From Alviniconcha marisindica (lineage: Eukaryota; Mollusca; Gastropoda; Provannidae): DNA of 64,000 nt. Positions 1-13,355 of this stretch are shown in pieces. Each line of letters starts with the position of its first letter. Position 1 is the stretch's first letter. The DNA lies in the NCBI GenBank assembly GCA_018857735.1, contig JABMCL010002018.1:638501-702500 (forward strand), written 5' to 3'. Both the position numbers and the translations under genes were made by a program. The notes under the pieces are model-generated. The model was not told the origin of the DNA. It ran no database searches and saw only the letters and a list, made by a program, of their open reading frames with translations.

Positions 1-168
1 CAGATTTTATGTACCTAAAATACACACATGCACTTGAGTGTTTTCAGGATTTAGCACATCCGCACATTTGTGCAGGCTTTCATGTTATGTAGGCAGGTAT
101 ATATGCACACTTCTGCAACTGGTTGGATCACACACACACAAACATAGTTGCATATGAGCATGTGCAAT

Positions 169-227
<59 letters not shown>

Positions 228-591
228 TGTGAAAAGGGAATGATATTTAAAGCATATAATCATGATTTTAGGTCAAAGTGAAAAAAACAAGCAAGTATAG
301 TTAATTGTTGAGGCATTATATTTAGATCTGGAAGACTTTAAACAGACTGAATCTGGTGGAAAAAAGACAGAAAGAAAAATAGGAGAGAGAGAGAGAGGTG
401 ATTTTTTATGGTTGTATACATGTGTGTGTTTTTAAGGAAAACTTTTGTAATTTCAATCATATGTCCAAGTGCCATTTTCTGTGTATGTCAGTAGAATTTA
501 GGAATAAATATAATTAACAGGAATACAAACTTTGAATGTGATGAATTACTCACTATTATATAGTATTAATAAATGTGTGTTTTGTGTCAAG
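1..591. other. Left flank: GPATCH1 intron with AC microsatellite
   Basis: No exon is recognisable here. An (AC)n tract of about 55 bases lies at 171-225. Because the first visible GPATCH1 exon starts with a split codon after an AG acceptor at 590-591, this stretch should be the 3' part of an upstream GPATCH1 intron. Confidence 0.6.
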
Positions 592-754
592 GATGGGTCC
601 CTTCTACGTTTACATCCTCAAGGCAGCAGAAGCAGAGTGCAACAGAACAGCGACCAGAAGATTTTATGGATGAAGATGTAATGTTGACAACTTTTTTCAT
701 TTTTTGCTGTGATTTTTTTCTTCTTCCTTCTCTCTCTCTCTCTCTCTCTCTCTC

Positions 755-793
<39 letters not shown>

Positions 794-3700
794 CTCTCTT
801 TTTTAGGGGGGGGTGTTTGTTTTGTTTTATTTCTTCATTTCAACAAGTTCAGGAGATACAAAATAATTACAAGTCCTGTCTTTCTTAATCCTCTTCAGAT
901 CTCAAGGTTAAACATCAAGTAACTAACAAAGCCCATGCTTTAACAAAATATTTTATTCAGACTGTAGGCCTCCTTCATCCCCTTAGTTTAGTTGTTCATT
1001 CTTCTCTTCATTATTTTCCCATCTGCTCCATGACCCATCACAGTATGTTATAACATAGACCATCCTGATATATAAAAGAAATGATCATTAGTATAGAAAG
1101 ACAAAGAGAATTTCCCCAACTAAAGAAGTAGTGTTTCCGTTAACACAGCTGAATCAAGAATAAAAGTACTACCAATTAAATGCAGCTTCAAAATGTTTTG
1201 AGTTTTCTTACATTCTTATAATGGAATTGATGATAGGTCTAGTTTTATGGTACAAAGGGTGTGTTGCTTCATACTCAACTAAAGAACAAACATGCTGTTT
1301 GACAAAAAATGCCTCACTGTAGCCCAACACAGCAATGGGTAGAAAAGAAAGCTGGTCTTTGATGTTGCTTCACTCAGTGTTTCTTGCTGTACAACATTTT
1401 TGGGTTTTTAAAAGCATCTCTTTGCAGACAATACATGAACTCGTTTGTCTTCAGGATCTGGGGGAGTATGGGATAGCTCCACGTCACTTTGCCACGTCAG
1501 AAGCTTTCTCTTCTGAGGAGCAGAGCCGAAAGCGCAGAGCAGAGGCCATGTTGTCGACAAGAGACTCCATTCTTCCTGCCTCCGCTGCTCTGGCAGAGCT
1601 TATTGTGCCGGAAAGGTGATCACAATGTCATCATTTTCACTCAGCAAAGAAAGTTCCATACTGTTAACCCAGGCACATCGTCTGCCATTGAGCAGTACAA
1701 TGATGCCCCTAATGAAAGACCACCCTGATGAGAAACTACCCCACATTTGAGACTTTTTGGATCATCCTTGCCTTTCATATTTTCTGTTACATCAGAAATG
1801 CTGGAAATCCAGCAAACTGATTTGCGTTCTGACGACTAAATGCTGGAAAATGTCTGTTGAAAATCAAATCAGAATTGAAATCCCTTGACCAGTTCAAGGG
1901 ACAGAAGCGAGGCAAGACTAAGTTCATGTAACCCAACAGAGTTCTTTCCCTTTGGCCGCTGCCTGGTTTCCTTTCCCCCCCCCCCCCCCCCCCCCCCCCT
2001 TTTTTTTCCCGTCTTTTTTTCTTCTTTTCTTTTTCTTACAAGCTTTTTTTCTTACAGTTGTTAATTGATGCATAGCAACAGGGCAAAAGATTGGTGGATT
2101 CAAACTAAACATTCAAACGATGAGATCACATGTTTATTGATGATGAGCTATATCAGCTTCAATTAAGTGAAGGAAGTTAAATCATTTGAATGCTGAATCA
2201 GATTCACACCATCATGCATTCCAACCGTCAACACAGTACCACATGGTGGTCGGATTGAAAGCTTGTGACAATGTCAGGGAAAAGGCGGGGCTTAGAGCTC
2301 AAAGGGGTGGGGCTTAGAGCCAAGTGGGGGTGGGGCTTAGAGCATAGTGCATAACCCTCTTTAAAGATTTCACGTACTGAAATATAATACAGTGAGAACA
2401 AAATAGCATTTCTGAACAGAGAAATCCGTTCAAATGTCAGAGCACTGTGTCTGTGTGTGTGTGTGTGTAAATTATGTAAATTACTAGTTTGTTTAATATG
2501 TAACTTTTGTATTTTCAATAACTGTTCTTTCAGTTTTAAAATATACAATATGTGTTATTGTGTACTGTGATGTAGTTAATGTTCAGCCATGTTTTAATTT
2601 CTCTGATGAGATAATAAAGTAATCTTGAATCTTGAATTTCCTTTCTCAGCCTATATCGCTGAACAAGCATTACTGTTAGCTATTGGTATCATGCCCGTTA
2701 TCAGTGTCAGTTAAAAGGACTGTAATTTTTAGACGGGTTGTTACTGGCATTAGTTAGTGTTTTCTGAATCAACACACAAGGGAGTTAGAAGGCGTACTTC
2801 TGGTGGAGTTTATTTACCCTGTATTTACACACATGCTAGGTGAGAGTTACCGTAGGTGACTCAGGTCTTTGTTGCTGTACTTGCATGACGTCTTTCAAGC
2901 ACTAATTAGCTTCCTTGTGTGTTGATTCTGCATGAGCGCTCTGGGGCACTTTCTGGATTCTGCACAAGCACTCTGAGTGTCGTTCTGTTTCAGTGTTTGC
3001 TGGTTATTTGACTCCAGCATGGGTTAACTGGGTCGTATTCTCAGACTGGCAGTTAGCTTTAGCCAGTATTTGTTGCTTATATCTTGCGAGCATCTGTGTT
3101 AACTGGACTGTATTTTCAGACTGCCAATTGGAATCAAGCTGCTGAGAAAGATGGGATGGAAGGAGGGGCAAGGCATTGGCCCTCGAGTGAAAAAGAAGAA
3201 AAAGAAAAGGAAGGAAAATAAAGGTAGGTGGCTTGGGAGGAGAGGAAATTGCACGGCAAGGGAGGTGGGGGGGGGGGGGGGGTTACTACCCCTAAAGTGA
3301 AAAAGAGACCAAGAGAAGAACAAAGTATTTCAGTATCTGACATGAAAATATATGGTGATTCTGTCCATCTGATAGAGTACAGAAACTTGTAATAGTCTCA
3401 CGTGTGATGGTGTATGATTGTTCAGTCTGATGCAATGTGAAAACTATTTCTGTGTCTTGTATGAAGGTGTGCATTAAAAAACAAAAACAAGTCCTGTTTG
3501 ATGCAGTATGAAAACTCTCAGTGTCTGCTGTGTGGTGATTGTAATATGGAAACATCCTCAGTGTCTAGTGTGTTGTTTGCTTGTGTCTGATGCATTGTTA
3601 CTTTTTGTAAAAACTGTTTCAGTGCCAGGCGTGAAGGTGTATGGTTGTTCCTTCCCTGCTGCATCTGATGTGGAGAGTGAGGTAAGTGATGTCCATCATT

Positions 3701-4862
3701 GTCATCATCTTTTTCATCATCATCTTCTTCTTCCCCTTCCACTTCTTCTTTACTGTCAAATATTATAATAATAATTATTAGGATCTGTAATTAGTTTCAG
3801 TTGTATTTTGAAAATCACACTGGGCTTTTATACAGTTAATCTTATGCTAGAACCACAGCCGCTCAAAAGGGTTAGAACCTTGAAGTTTATCACATAATAA
3901 TCTTAGGCAGGATCTTATTGTGAAGGAACTTTTTTTTTTTTAATGTCATAGTTTTGAGGACAACATTAGTTTGTATCTAGCAGTATTTTATTTCAAAGAA
4001 CTTCTGGCTGACCATTATTGTGGACAGTGATAGCTATTGGGTGGTTCAGGTGGGGTTGTTAACTCCCATGACTTTTGCCTGGCATCGCTTAAGTCCCTTG
4101 GCTGCTTTTATTTCTGGTGTGTACTTTCTTCACAATGGAAGGCAGTGACAGTGAATTTGCAAATTTTACATTATCAACTTTAAAGGCATTCATGGAGCCC
4201 GTAGTCAAAATGTGTCATGGCAACAAGCAATAACTTGTTGCTCGTGCTATAGTATACCCCAAAACACATTTTTCCATGAACTCGCGATCTTCTGGTCAGC
4301 CAAAAATCGATGCAAAGACACCCTCCACCCTCCATCCCCTTTCCCTGGTAATTTTTGCAACAGCAACAGTGGTGGCATTTGTACTGCTTCGCAATTCTAG
4401 GTTCAGCTTCCACTGTTATACACAGCATGAAGCAACACCTATTCAGAAATCGGCCCGGAACTGACGCTGCAACCTCTTGCGACTTCTTGCACAAAAGTTT
4501 ACGATGGGCATTCACTTGTGCAAACCAGCCTCACTGAACCGCCGAGTAGGTTCCTGCATGATGTGCTTATATTAGTCATTGAGGAAGCAGCAAGATGATA
4601 ACTTTTGACAGCACCTTTGACAGCACAGTTGTTGAGTTATAAACTCAAGCAGGAAGGGAGGGTAAACTCTTTTCAAGGATGTTTGTGGGTATATTATTGT
4701 TATAATATCTGTTATTATTTTTAGTGGATGTGTAATAATATGGTTTGTAAAACTAAAGCCATTTCCTGAAAATTCCTGATAAAACGTCAAAGAGGCAAAA
4801 GTTATAGGAATAAAATGTGGTGGGAACTACTGATCAGCCTTTTCTTTCTCTGTGTGTGTGCG

Positions 4863-4893
<31 letters not shown>

Positions 4894-7800
4894 AATGATG
4901 CATGTGAGTGGGCTTTATTATATTCTCAGGTTGTTGTTTTTAAGTGTGTAGGGGGGATGGGGGGGGTTGTATGTGTGTGGGTGTGGGGGGTCTGCCCTGA
5001 AAGGAGGCTAGGGATGTCTGATGCTACTCCCTTGTCTGGAATCTCAGGGCTTTTATTTGTTTCCCCTGTCCTATCCTCTTTAGTTTTTCTGCATAGTCTT
5101 TTTACTCTTTGTCTTTGTCTTGTCATATTTCTGCTAATGGTCCATTCTCCCAACATTTTCCTTATTTTTCGTTAAGAGTTAGGCTTTTGAGTATGGCTCT
5201 TGTTGAGCAGCTAGGAGATGGTAGTTGGTATGTGCAGCTTGCTGACACATAGCATCAGTATTTGCCATTTGTGCATTTACACAACTTTAAAATAAAATTT
5301 TTTTTTTAATCTGCCCATTCCCTTTAAAAAAAAAGAAGGTTTTTCTTTAATCTGGTCTTGATCAATTAGATGAATTGGTCAGTGATACCAGAATGTCCTA
5401 GCCTTGTGTGTTCTTTTAACAGGTGTAATATTCAAGGGATTAACTCTGAAAATTTGTGTTTGATGTTTTTGTAGGATTGTTTTGTTCAGTGTCTGTGTAG
5501 GGGGTTAGTTTTGTGGACTGACTTGAGAAGGGGTTTATGTACATGAGAGTTTTGAAATATGCATTTGCTTATGACAGAGTTCGGTCACCCTGAGATGACC
5601 CTGTGCAGTTGATAGGATGTTAATATCCAATTACTAACTCTTTTTTTTAATTATCTGTCTAGGTTGTCATGTAACAGAAGGAGACCCAAAAAAGTCCATC
5701 AGCTGTAATAGCTCAAATGACATGTTTCTGGTCTGCAGAGTGATGCAAGTGACCTTGACCTGGAGAATGTGACCTTTGCCCCCAAGGATGTGACCCCTGT
5801 GAACCTGACATCCAAGGACAATGTCCATGGTCTTGGCTACCATGGCATTGACCCTAGGTCAGCACTGCCAGGCACACACGTCAATTTGTTTGAAGCTCCT
5901 GCCATCAAGTCATCCAGAACTGGAAAGGGCATTCGGGGACAGGTACTCAGTTATCCATTCAGATTCTGTTTAGTTAATCTTTGGTTGGTTGTCTGTGTGT
6001 GCATTTGATTTCCTGTATATTCCCAAGTAAGCTTTGGCATAGGATCATTAAAAGATGCTTTCAAAGATATTTGTCCCTACACATGAAAAGGTTCAACTAT
6101 ACAATCATGAAAGGGTTTGAGTTTTCATGTTTTTGCATAAGCTTTCAGTGTGGGAGCCACTGATCTAGAAATACATGGAGAGCGGCCATGAAACTGAGTG
6201 GGTGCCATTTTGTTGCATGGCTCAACCGTTGATCTAAAGTGCACACGCACACACACACACATGCACACACACACACACACACACACACATACGTGCACAC
6301 ACACACACTCATACGTGCACACACACTTGCATACATGCACACACACGCATACATGCACACACACGCATGCATGCACACATGCGCGCACACATATGTATGT
6401 ATGCACACACACCCACACTCATACACCACACATGCATGCACACACATACACAGCATTCAGAAGAGTTTAGCTCAGGATCTGAAAGATTTAAAAGGGTTGA
6501 AGTTTATTTGAGGGAGCCTAGGAACATTAGAGAATGATGATGACATGGGAGGGTAAAATGTGTATTTGTGTGGGCTTTCAGCTTAGGGACATTAGAATAT
6601 GATGGTGTGTTTGTTATGCATTATATATGAACGTTTGTCTTGGGATGAGGCCTAAATGCTTCACAGTGGCAGCTGTGTATGCCGTTCTCTGCTTTCTAGC
6701 AGACCCACTGCACTCTAGGTGCATGCAACTCTGAGTGAGTGACTAGACTGCACAGTGTGTGGCTAGTGCCACGTGAAACTGCATGCCACTGTCTTGGTGA
6801 ACAGTCTGTGTACACCATACAACCATGGCCCATGTACCGGATTACATTGTCACTTTATTCAAATCTACATGCATAGGGTGCATGTGTTTTTAGCTGTAGT
6901 TGGGACACCTGCACTTTTGGCAAAATGAATGGGATCTTTTACGTGCTACTGCAGTAAGAAGGGAGTGAAACAGACAGTGAAATAAGAGTCAGCACAGGCA
7001 GTGACCCTGGAGAGGAAAATTCTCCAGCTGCTCCTGCCACAAGTCAAACCAGTGATATACCACTGAGCTATCCCAGCTCCTGCTTGTGACACGAGGGTTA
7101 AAGTTGATATTTGTGTGAAGGACTTAGGAGCATTAACAGAAGATGATGACATGAAAGGGTTTAAGTGTGTATCTGCGTGGGCTTTTGGCTTAGCACTAGA
7201 AGATGATGATGAAGGCACCTACATGTGTTAGCAACAGGAGGGTACTGTCCATACTTAGACATTAAACAGTTCAAGTATTTGTGTTCCTGTGTTGGCTCTT
7301 AGCTCAGGAGATCATGTTGAAAACATCTACGCGTGGACTGTAACTTTAGTGGAAGGGGGTGGATAGACTGAAACCTTAGTCGAAGTGGGTGGATTTGTGT
7401 TCCTCTGTAGGCTTTTGGTGATGGAGCAGTGGAAATTAACCAAGATATCTACACACAGATGCAAAAGGGTTAAGCTACTATTATTTCTTTGGAGGCATTT
7501 GATTTTGGCGTGTTAAAAGATAATAATGTGGAAACCTGCATGGAAAGAGAAGGAAAAAAACTATCTGCACATGCACAGGTCTGGTGGTGTTACACTGGAG
7601 GAGGATGCTGAGTACATGTACTCATGAAGGTATTAATGTGTTTGCATTTCTGCTCCAGGCATTTGGCGTAGGAGCATTGGAAGATGAAGATGAGGATGTC
7701 TACACCACTGACGCCATGAGCAACTATGACCAGACAATGGAGATGGATGACTCGGAGCAGTTCTTTGGCTGGACAGCACCTGGGTCACGCAAGGGGAAAG

Positions 7801-8125
7801 GGAAAAAAGGTCAGTTTTGTGTCTTCTTTTGCTTTTCTCTTTATTCTTTGCATAAACTGTCCACTAGAAATTGAGGTTGCTTTGCCTTTTGTTGGCAAGC
7901 ATGCATACACACATGCTCACAAACAACACAAACAAACAACACATACACACACACACAAACAAACAACATACACACACACACACACACAACACACACACAA
8001 CATCACAACACACACACACACACAACACAACACAACACAACACAACACACAAAACACACACACACACACACACAACACACAAACACACAACACACACAAC
8101 ACACACAACACACACCACACACAAC

Positions 8126-8162
<37 letters not shown>

Positions 8163-8192
8163 CACACACACACAACACACACACACAACACC

Positions 8193-8234
<42 letters not shown>

Positions 8235-8771
8235 ACACCACACACACACACACACACACCCACACACCACACACACCATACAACACACACACACACACAC
8301 CCTCACACACACTGCTAATTTTTGTGGGATGGCAACCAGACAGAAGAACAGCATTACTCAGACCACCATGGGTTGCCTTTTTGTGAAGGTATAATATATC
8401 CATTTATTATTGCCAATATATACAGCACAGTTATCGGCAAAAGATGCACACTTTATATCAGATTCAGTTTCTCTTTGATGGGCTCAGTTCCATTCAGGTC
8501 AAGTGCTTGGGAAAGTGAACACACTGTTGCCACCGTGTGAAATGTGTGCATTGATGGTTTTGATGCTTTTTGAGTGTTTTACTTTTAGTTGTTTCACAAT
8601 TGCTTCTGGAGTGAGGGTAGGGCAGGAGGGGAGGCAGGGAGGGAGAGGGGAGAAAAGGGGGTGGGAGAGAGGGGAGATGGGGAGGGTGGTGGGGGAGGGA
8701 GAGAGGGGGGAAGGATAAAGAAGGAGAGAGAGTATGTGTGGAGAAAAAGAGATACCTGTGAGGGACTCTAT

Positions 8772-8815
<44 letters not shown>

Positions 8816-10962
8816 AGTTACTTTGGTGGGATGGCATTCTGGCATACTGTTTTAGTAAATACCTGTTTTATACTATTGTTATGTGGTATGTATTGTTATG
8901 TGATTACGTTTATGTAAAACTTTGGTAAATTTATGTGATATATGCACATGTAAGTGAACAAGTGTGTTGAGCTCGCTCAGCAGAGAATAGCACCATAAAA
9001 ATGCATGTCTTATTATTATTGTTATTGTTTTTAAGTAGATTTCAAATAGCTGAACTATTTTGTCAGTGTGAAATCAAATGTATTGTTCCTTCCTTCCCTC
9101 TGCCCACAGATACAGCCAAAGTTCCTGTGAACTACGTGGGCAAGCTCCTGGAAGGGTTCACCCTGTCGGCCAAGCCACTCCCCCAGAAGAAAATGTTCCC
9201 GCCTCCTCCCTTGCCCAAAGGATTTCGGCCCTTCCACAAGTTCAAGAAGACAGCTGAGCAGCTGGCCCAGGAAGCTGTTGGGGAGAAGCCGGCAGCCACA
9301 GGGCAGCCTCTCAGTCGGCAAAAGCTGAATGCTGTGGAGAGAGGGATGATGCTGGATGAAAGTCCCATTGCGAGTGAGTGCCTGGGTGTCGGGTGTGAAC
9401 TCCTGCAGGTTTTGATCACTTGCTGGGTGCTGCTGCAGAGAATAAAAGTTGGGGGGAGGGGGTTATTTTTTATTTTTTCATAAGTGACGTGTTAATGTTA
9501 TGCTGTATTTCTTCAGTGTGTAGATTTCTACAGAACTCACTGGGGCGTTTTTTTGTTGTTGGTACATGTGGAGCTCTGTAAGGGAGAGCGGAGGGATGCA
9601 GCCTTAGAGACTGAGCAAGAAAGTGCAATGAACATTTGTGCAGCAAACTGCCAGCACGTTTTGGGCACAGAATGCCAACAAGGTGGGGGGGGGGGGGGCT
9701 ACTCAGACTTGCTTATCATGACTCTTGTGCTTCAAACAAGTTACTGTAACCTTTTTGTATGTGGATGAATGTTAACGTGCATTCTTTGTTCCCTTTCCAG
9801 CATCAGTGTTTGACCTCATCCCCAAAGATGACATCCGGAAGTTGGAGGCAGTCAAAGAGGCTGCAAAGATGGCAGCATCCCGATTTCACTCAGCCGGCAC
9901 GACATCAGAAAACAACAACTGTCCTACTCCAACGCCCACAGAATCATCTGCCACAAACCAGTCATCGTCCAGGGACGATGGGAGACTGGGAATGCTGGCA
10001 CAGGAGAGGACAGAAGAGCCTTCCTTGTTTCCCGGCAGTTTTGCCATGAAGCCTTTCCAGAAAGACCCAGCCAAGCAGGACCGCTATGACAGGTACCTGG
10101 CCTTGGTGAAGGAGGGGGTGAAAGGTGAGTCTGCAGCCAACATGAAGCGTTGATTTAGTTTGTCATTCCCCTATCTAGGTACCGTTAGAATGGCCCACGT
10201 TGGATGAGAAGGTAGCATTGTGTTTTTGTCAAGTGTTCTTTTGCCTGAAACCCTGAGGTTCGCCCAGTGTTAGACGCGACGGTAGCTTGAATATTCTTCT
10301 GCTAAACGTGGGTGTGGGATTCTTCTACCATTCAGCTGTTCACACTGCCTTCAGTGCAGATTCTGCCATGTAAAAATGATTGCCACCAAACAAAAAAATT
10401 GGGAGACATAAAATCAGCATGAACGCTCTGCTGGAGTTGTTCCAAAATAGAAAAGAAACAGACCGCTGCTCTGATGTTCCTGAACCACCCACCCCCACCC
10501 CCACCCCCTTCCATCTCCTCTTTTATTCTGCTCACATCTGCAAACCCCCTCAGAGTGTCTCAACCAAAGTGACTGTGTGTCCTGCAGCCAGAGCATGTCC
10601 TATTATTATAGCTTAAACATCTTTCAAGAAATGGATTTAAATGTTCAGCTGATGGCACCATTGACTAGACATTGCAGCAGTCAGACAGCCAAAGCCACTA
10701 CGTTTCTCGCACATACAATTCAAGATTACTTCATTATCTCAAAGATATTAACTCTGTGGCTAAACTTGTACCTTATCACAAATAAACAAATATGACACAT
10801 AGCATTTTTAAAACCCAGAGAGCAACTGTTGTAAACGCACATAATATTAAAAGGTACACGTTAAACAGTCTTGTAGTATTTACAGTGCCGTTGTACATTT
10901 TACATGAATATGCACACGTATGCATGCATGCACACACACACAAGGACATACACACACAAGCA

Positions 10963-11010
<48 letters not shown>

Positions 11011-13324
11011 CACACACACACACACACACACATGGAGCATCCGTAACCCCAATCAGCATTTGCATTGAAATGTTGCTGACCTGCCATTTGCTTTCAGATC
11101 CCTACGAGGCAGTGGCAGGCGTTCAGATGACAGAATGGGAGCGGCAGCGAGAGCAGGAGGAGTTCAGCAAAGCAGCCAAGATTTACCGCCCACTCTCCTC
11201 CATGATGGCCTCTCGCTTCACCCGGGGTGCTTTCATTGACGACCCTGACCAGCAGTCAACGCTGGTGGACTCTGTGGTTAGTGCTGTACTTGTATTTGTA
11301 TCAACCAGGCTGTGGACACTGTTGTTAGTGCTGTGGTTGTATTTGTATCAGCCAGGCTGGTGGACACTGTGGTTAGTGCTGTAGTTGTATTTGTATCAGC
11401 ATATCTGGTGGACACTGTTGTTAGTGCTGTACTTGTATTTGTATCAGCCAGGCTGTGGACACTGTGTTAGTGCTGTGGTTGTATTTGTATCAGCATGTGG
11501 ACACTGTTGTTAGTGCTGTTGTATTTGTATCAGCCGGGCTGTGGACACTGTTGTTAGTGCTGTAGTTGTATTTGTATCAGCAGCTGTGGACACTGTGGTT
11601 AGTGCTGTACTTGTATTTGTATCAGCCAGGCTGTGGACACTGTTGTTAGTGCTGTGGTTGTATTTGTATCAGCATATCTGGTGGACACTGTGGTTAGTGC
11701 TGTACTTGTATTTGTATCAGCCAGGCTGGTGGACACTGTTGTTAGTGCTGTAGTTGTATTTGTATCAGCGTATCTGGTGGACACTGTTGTTAGTGCTGTA
11801 CTTGTATCAGCGTGTCTGGTGGACACTGTTGTTAGTGCTGTACTTGTATCAACCAGGCTGGTGGACACTGTGGTTAGTGCTGTACTTGTATTTGTATCAG
11901 CCTGTCTGGTGGACACTGTTGTTAGTACTGTAGTTGTATTTGTATCAGCGTGTCTGGTGGACACTGTGGTTAGTGCTGTACTTGTATTTGTATCAGCATG
12001 TCTGGTGGACACTGTGGTTAGTGCTGTACTTGTATTTGTATCAGCCAGGCTGGTGGCCACTGTTGTTAGTGCTGTAGTTGTATTTGTATCAGCATATCTG
12101 GTGGACACTGTGGTTAGTGCTGTACTTGTATTTGTATCAGCGTATCTGGTGGACACTGTTGTTAGTGCTGTACTTGTATTTGTATCAGCCAGGCTGGTGG
12201 ACACTGTGGTTAGTGCTGTAGTTGTATTTGTATCAGCGTGTCTGGTGGACACTGTTGTTAGTGCTGTAGTTGTATTTGTATCAGCATATCTGGTGGACAC
12301 TGTGGTTAGTGCTGTAGTTGTATTTGTATCAGCGTATCTGGTGGACACTGTGGTTAGTGCTGTACTTGTATTTGTATCAGCCAGGCTGGTGGACACTGTG
12401 GTTAGTGCTGTACTTGTATTTGTATCAGCCGGGCTGGTGGACACTGTGGTTGTATATTTATCAGCCAGCAGTCAGGGCTGGTGGACACTGTGGTTGTCTG
12501 TGTATCAGCCAGCAGTCAGGGCTGGTGGACACTGTGGTTAGTGCTGTAGTTCACAGGTCACGGGTCATGACTTATGAATGTGAACAAATGTTTACCTATC
12601 ATGATGGATATATGTATTGGGGAATATGGACTAATGTTGCCATGACAGCAGAAGGAACTGCCCTATGCTTCTCGGAGTTTCAGTCACTGATCAGTCATAT
12701 TTTCCATCCTCTCCTGAGGGACTAGATATTGTCTGGTTTTTACCTGCCAGGCTAGGACTTGTACAGTGATGAGGCACAATGAGCAATGTGTGGGGGAACT
12801 TAGCGTGTGGAACACGTGTGAGTGTCTGTATGAGCCTGTTCCAAATGTTGTGTTACAGAGAGAGAAGAGTGAAGCAGCAAAAGCCGCAGAGATGAAGATG
12901 TATGGACGACTGACGCGAGAAGAGTTTGAGTGGCACCCTCACAATCTGATCTGCAAGCGTTTCAACGTCCCCAACCCCTACCCTGAGTAAGTGGGGGAAG
13001 GCATCCCTGACAGGTTTAAAGGAGCATTCCCGCGATGGCATGTTCACTTTTGTGCAACAATACCTGTGACTGTACTAGACATTTAAAAACTGGTGTGACG
13101 TTCATTAGGTGGCAAAAGTGGTTCGCGGAAACCGATCAGTCATTTTAACCAGTCAGATATACAGCCATCCATACTACTACCAGAGTTCTGCTAGCAAACG
13201 CCCTGCTCCTTTCCCCACCTAGCATGCACACACACAGGCATGCATGCACGCATGTTCACACACATGCACAAACACACTCACACATGCACACACACATGCG
13301 CATGCACACATGCATGCACACGTG

Positions 13325-13355
<31 letters not shown>

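Noticed and set aside
573..806. Reading the first visible GPATCH1 exon as a stand-alone ORF starting ATG at 573
   Set aside because: The ATG precedes the AG acceptor at 590-591 and the tail is a CT microsatellite; homology shows an internal exon at 592-677.
7726..8403. Frames of 145-222 codons, His-Thr repeats on the plus strand and Val-Cys repeats on the minus strand
   Set aside because: They arise wholly from the AC/ACAAC microsatellite within a GPATCH1 intron and have no domain or splice support.
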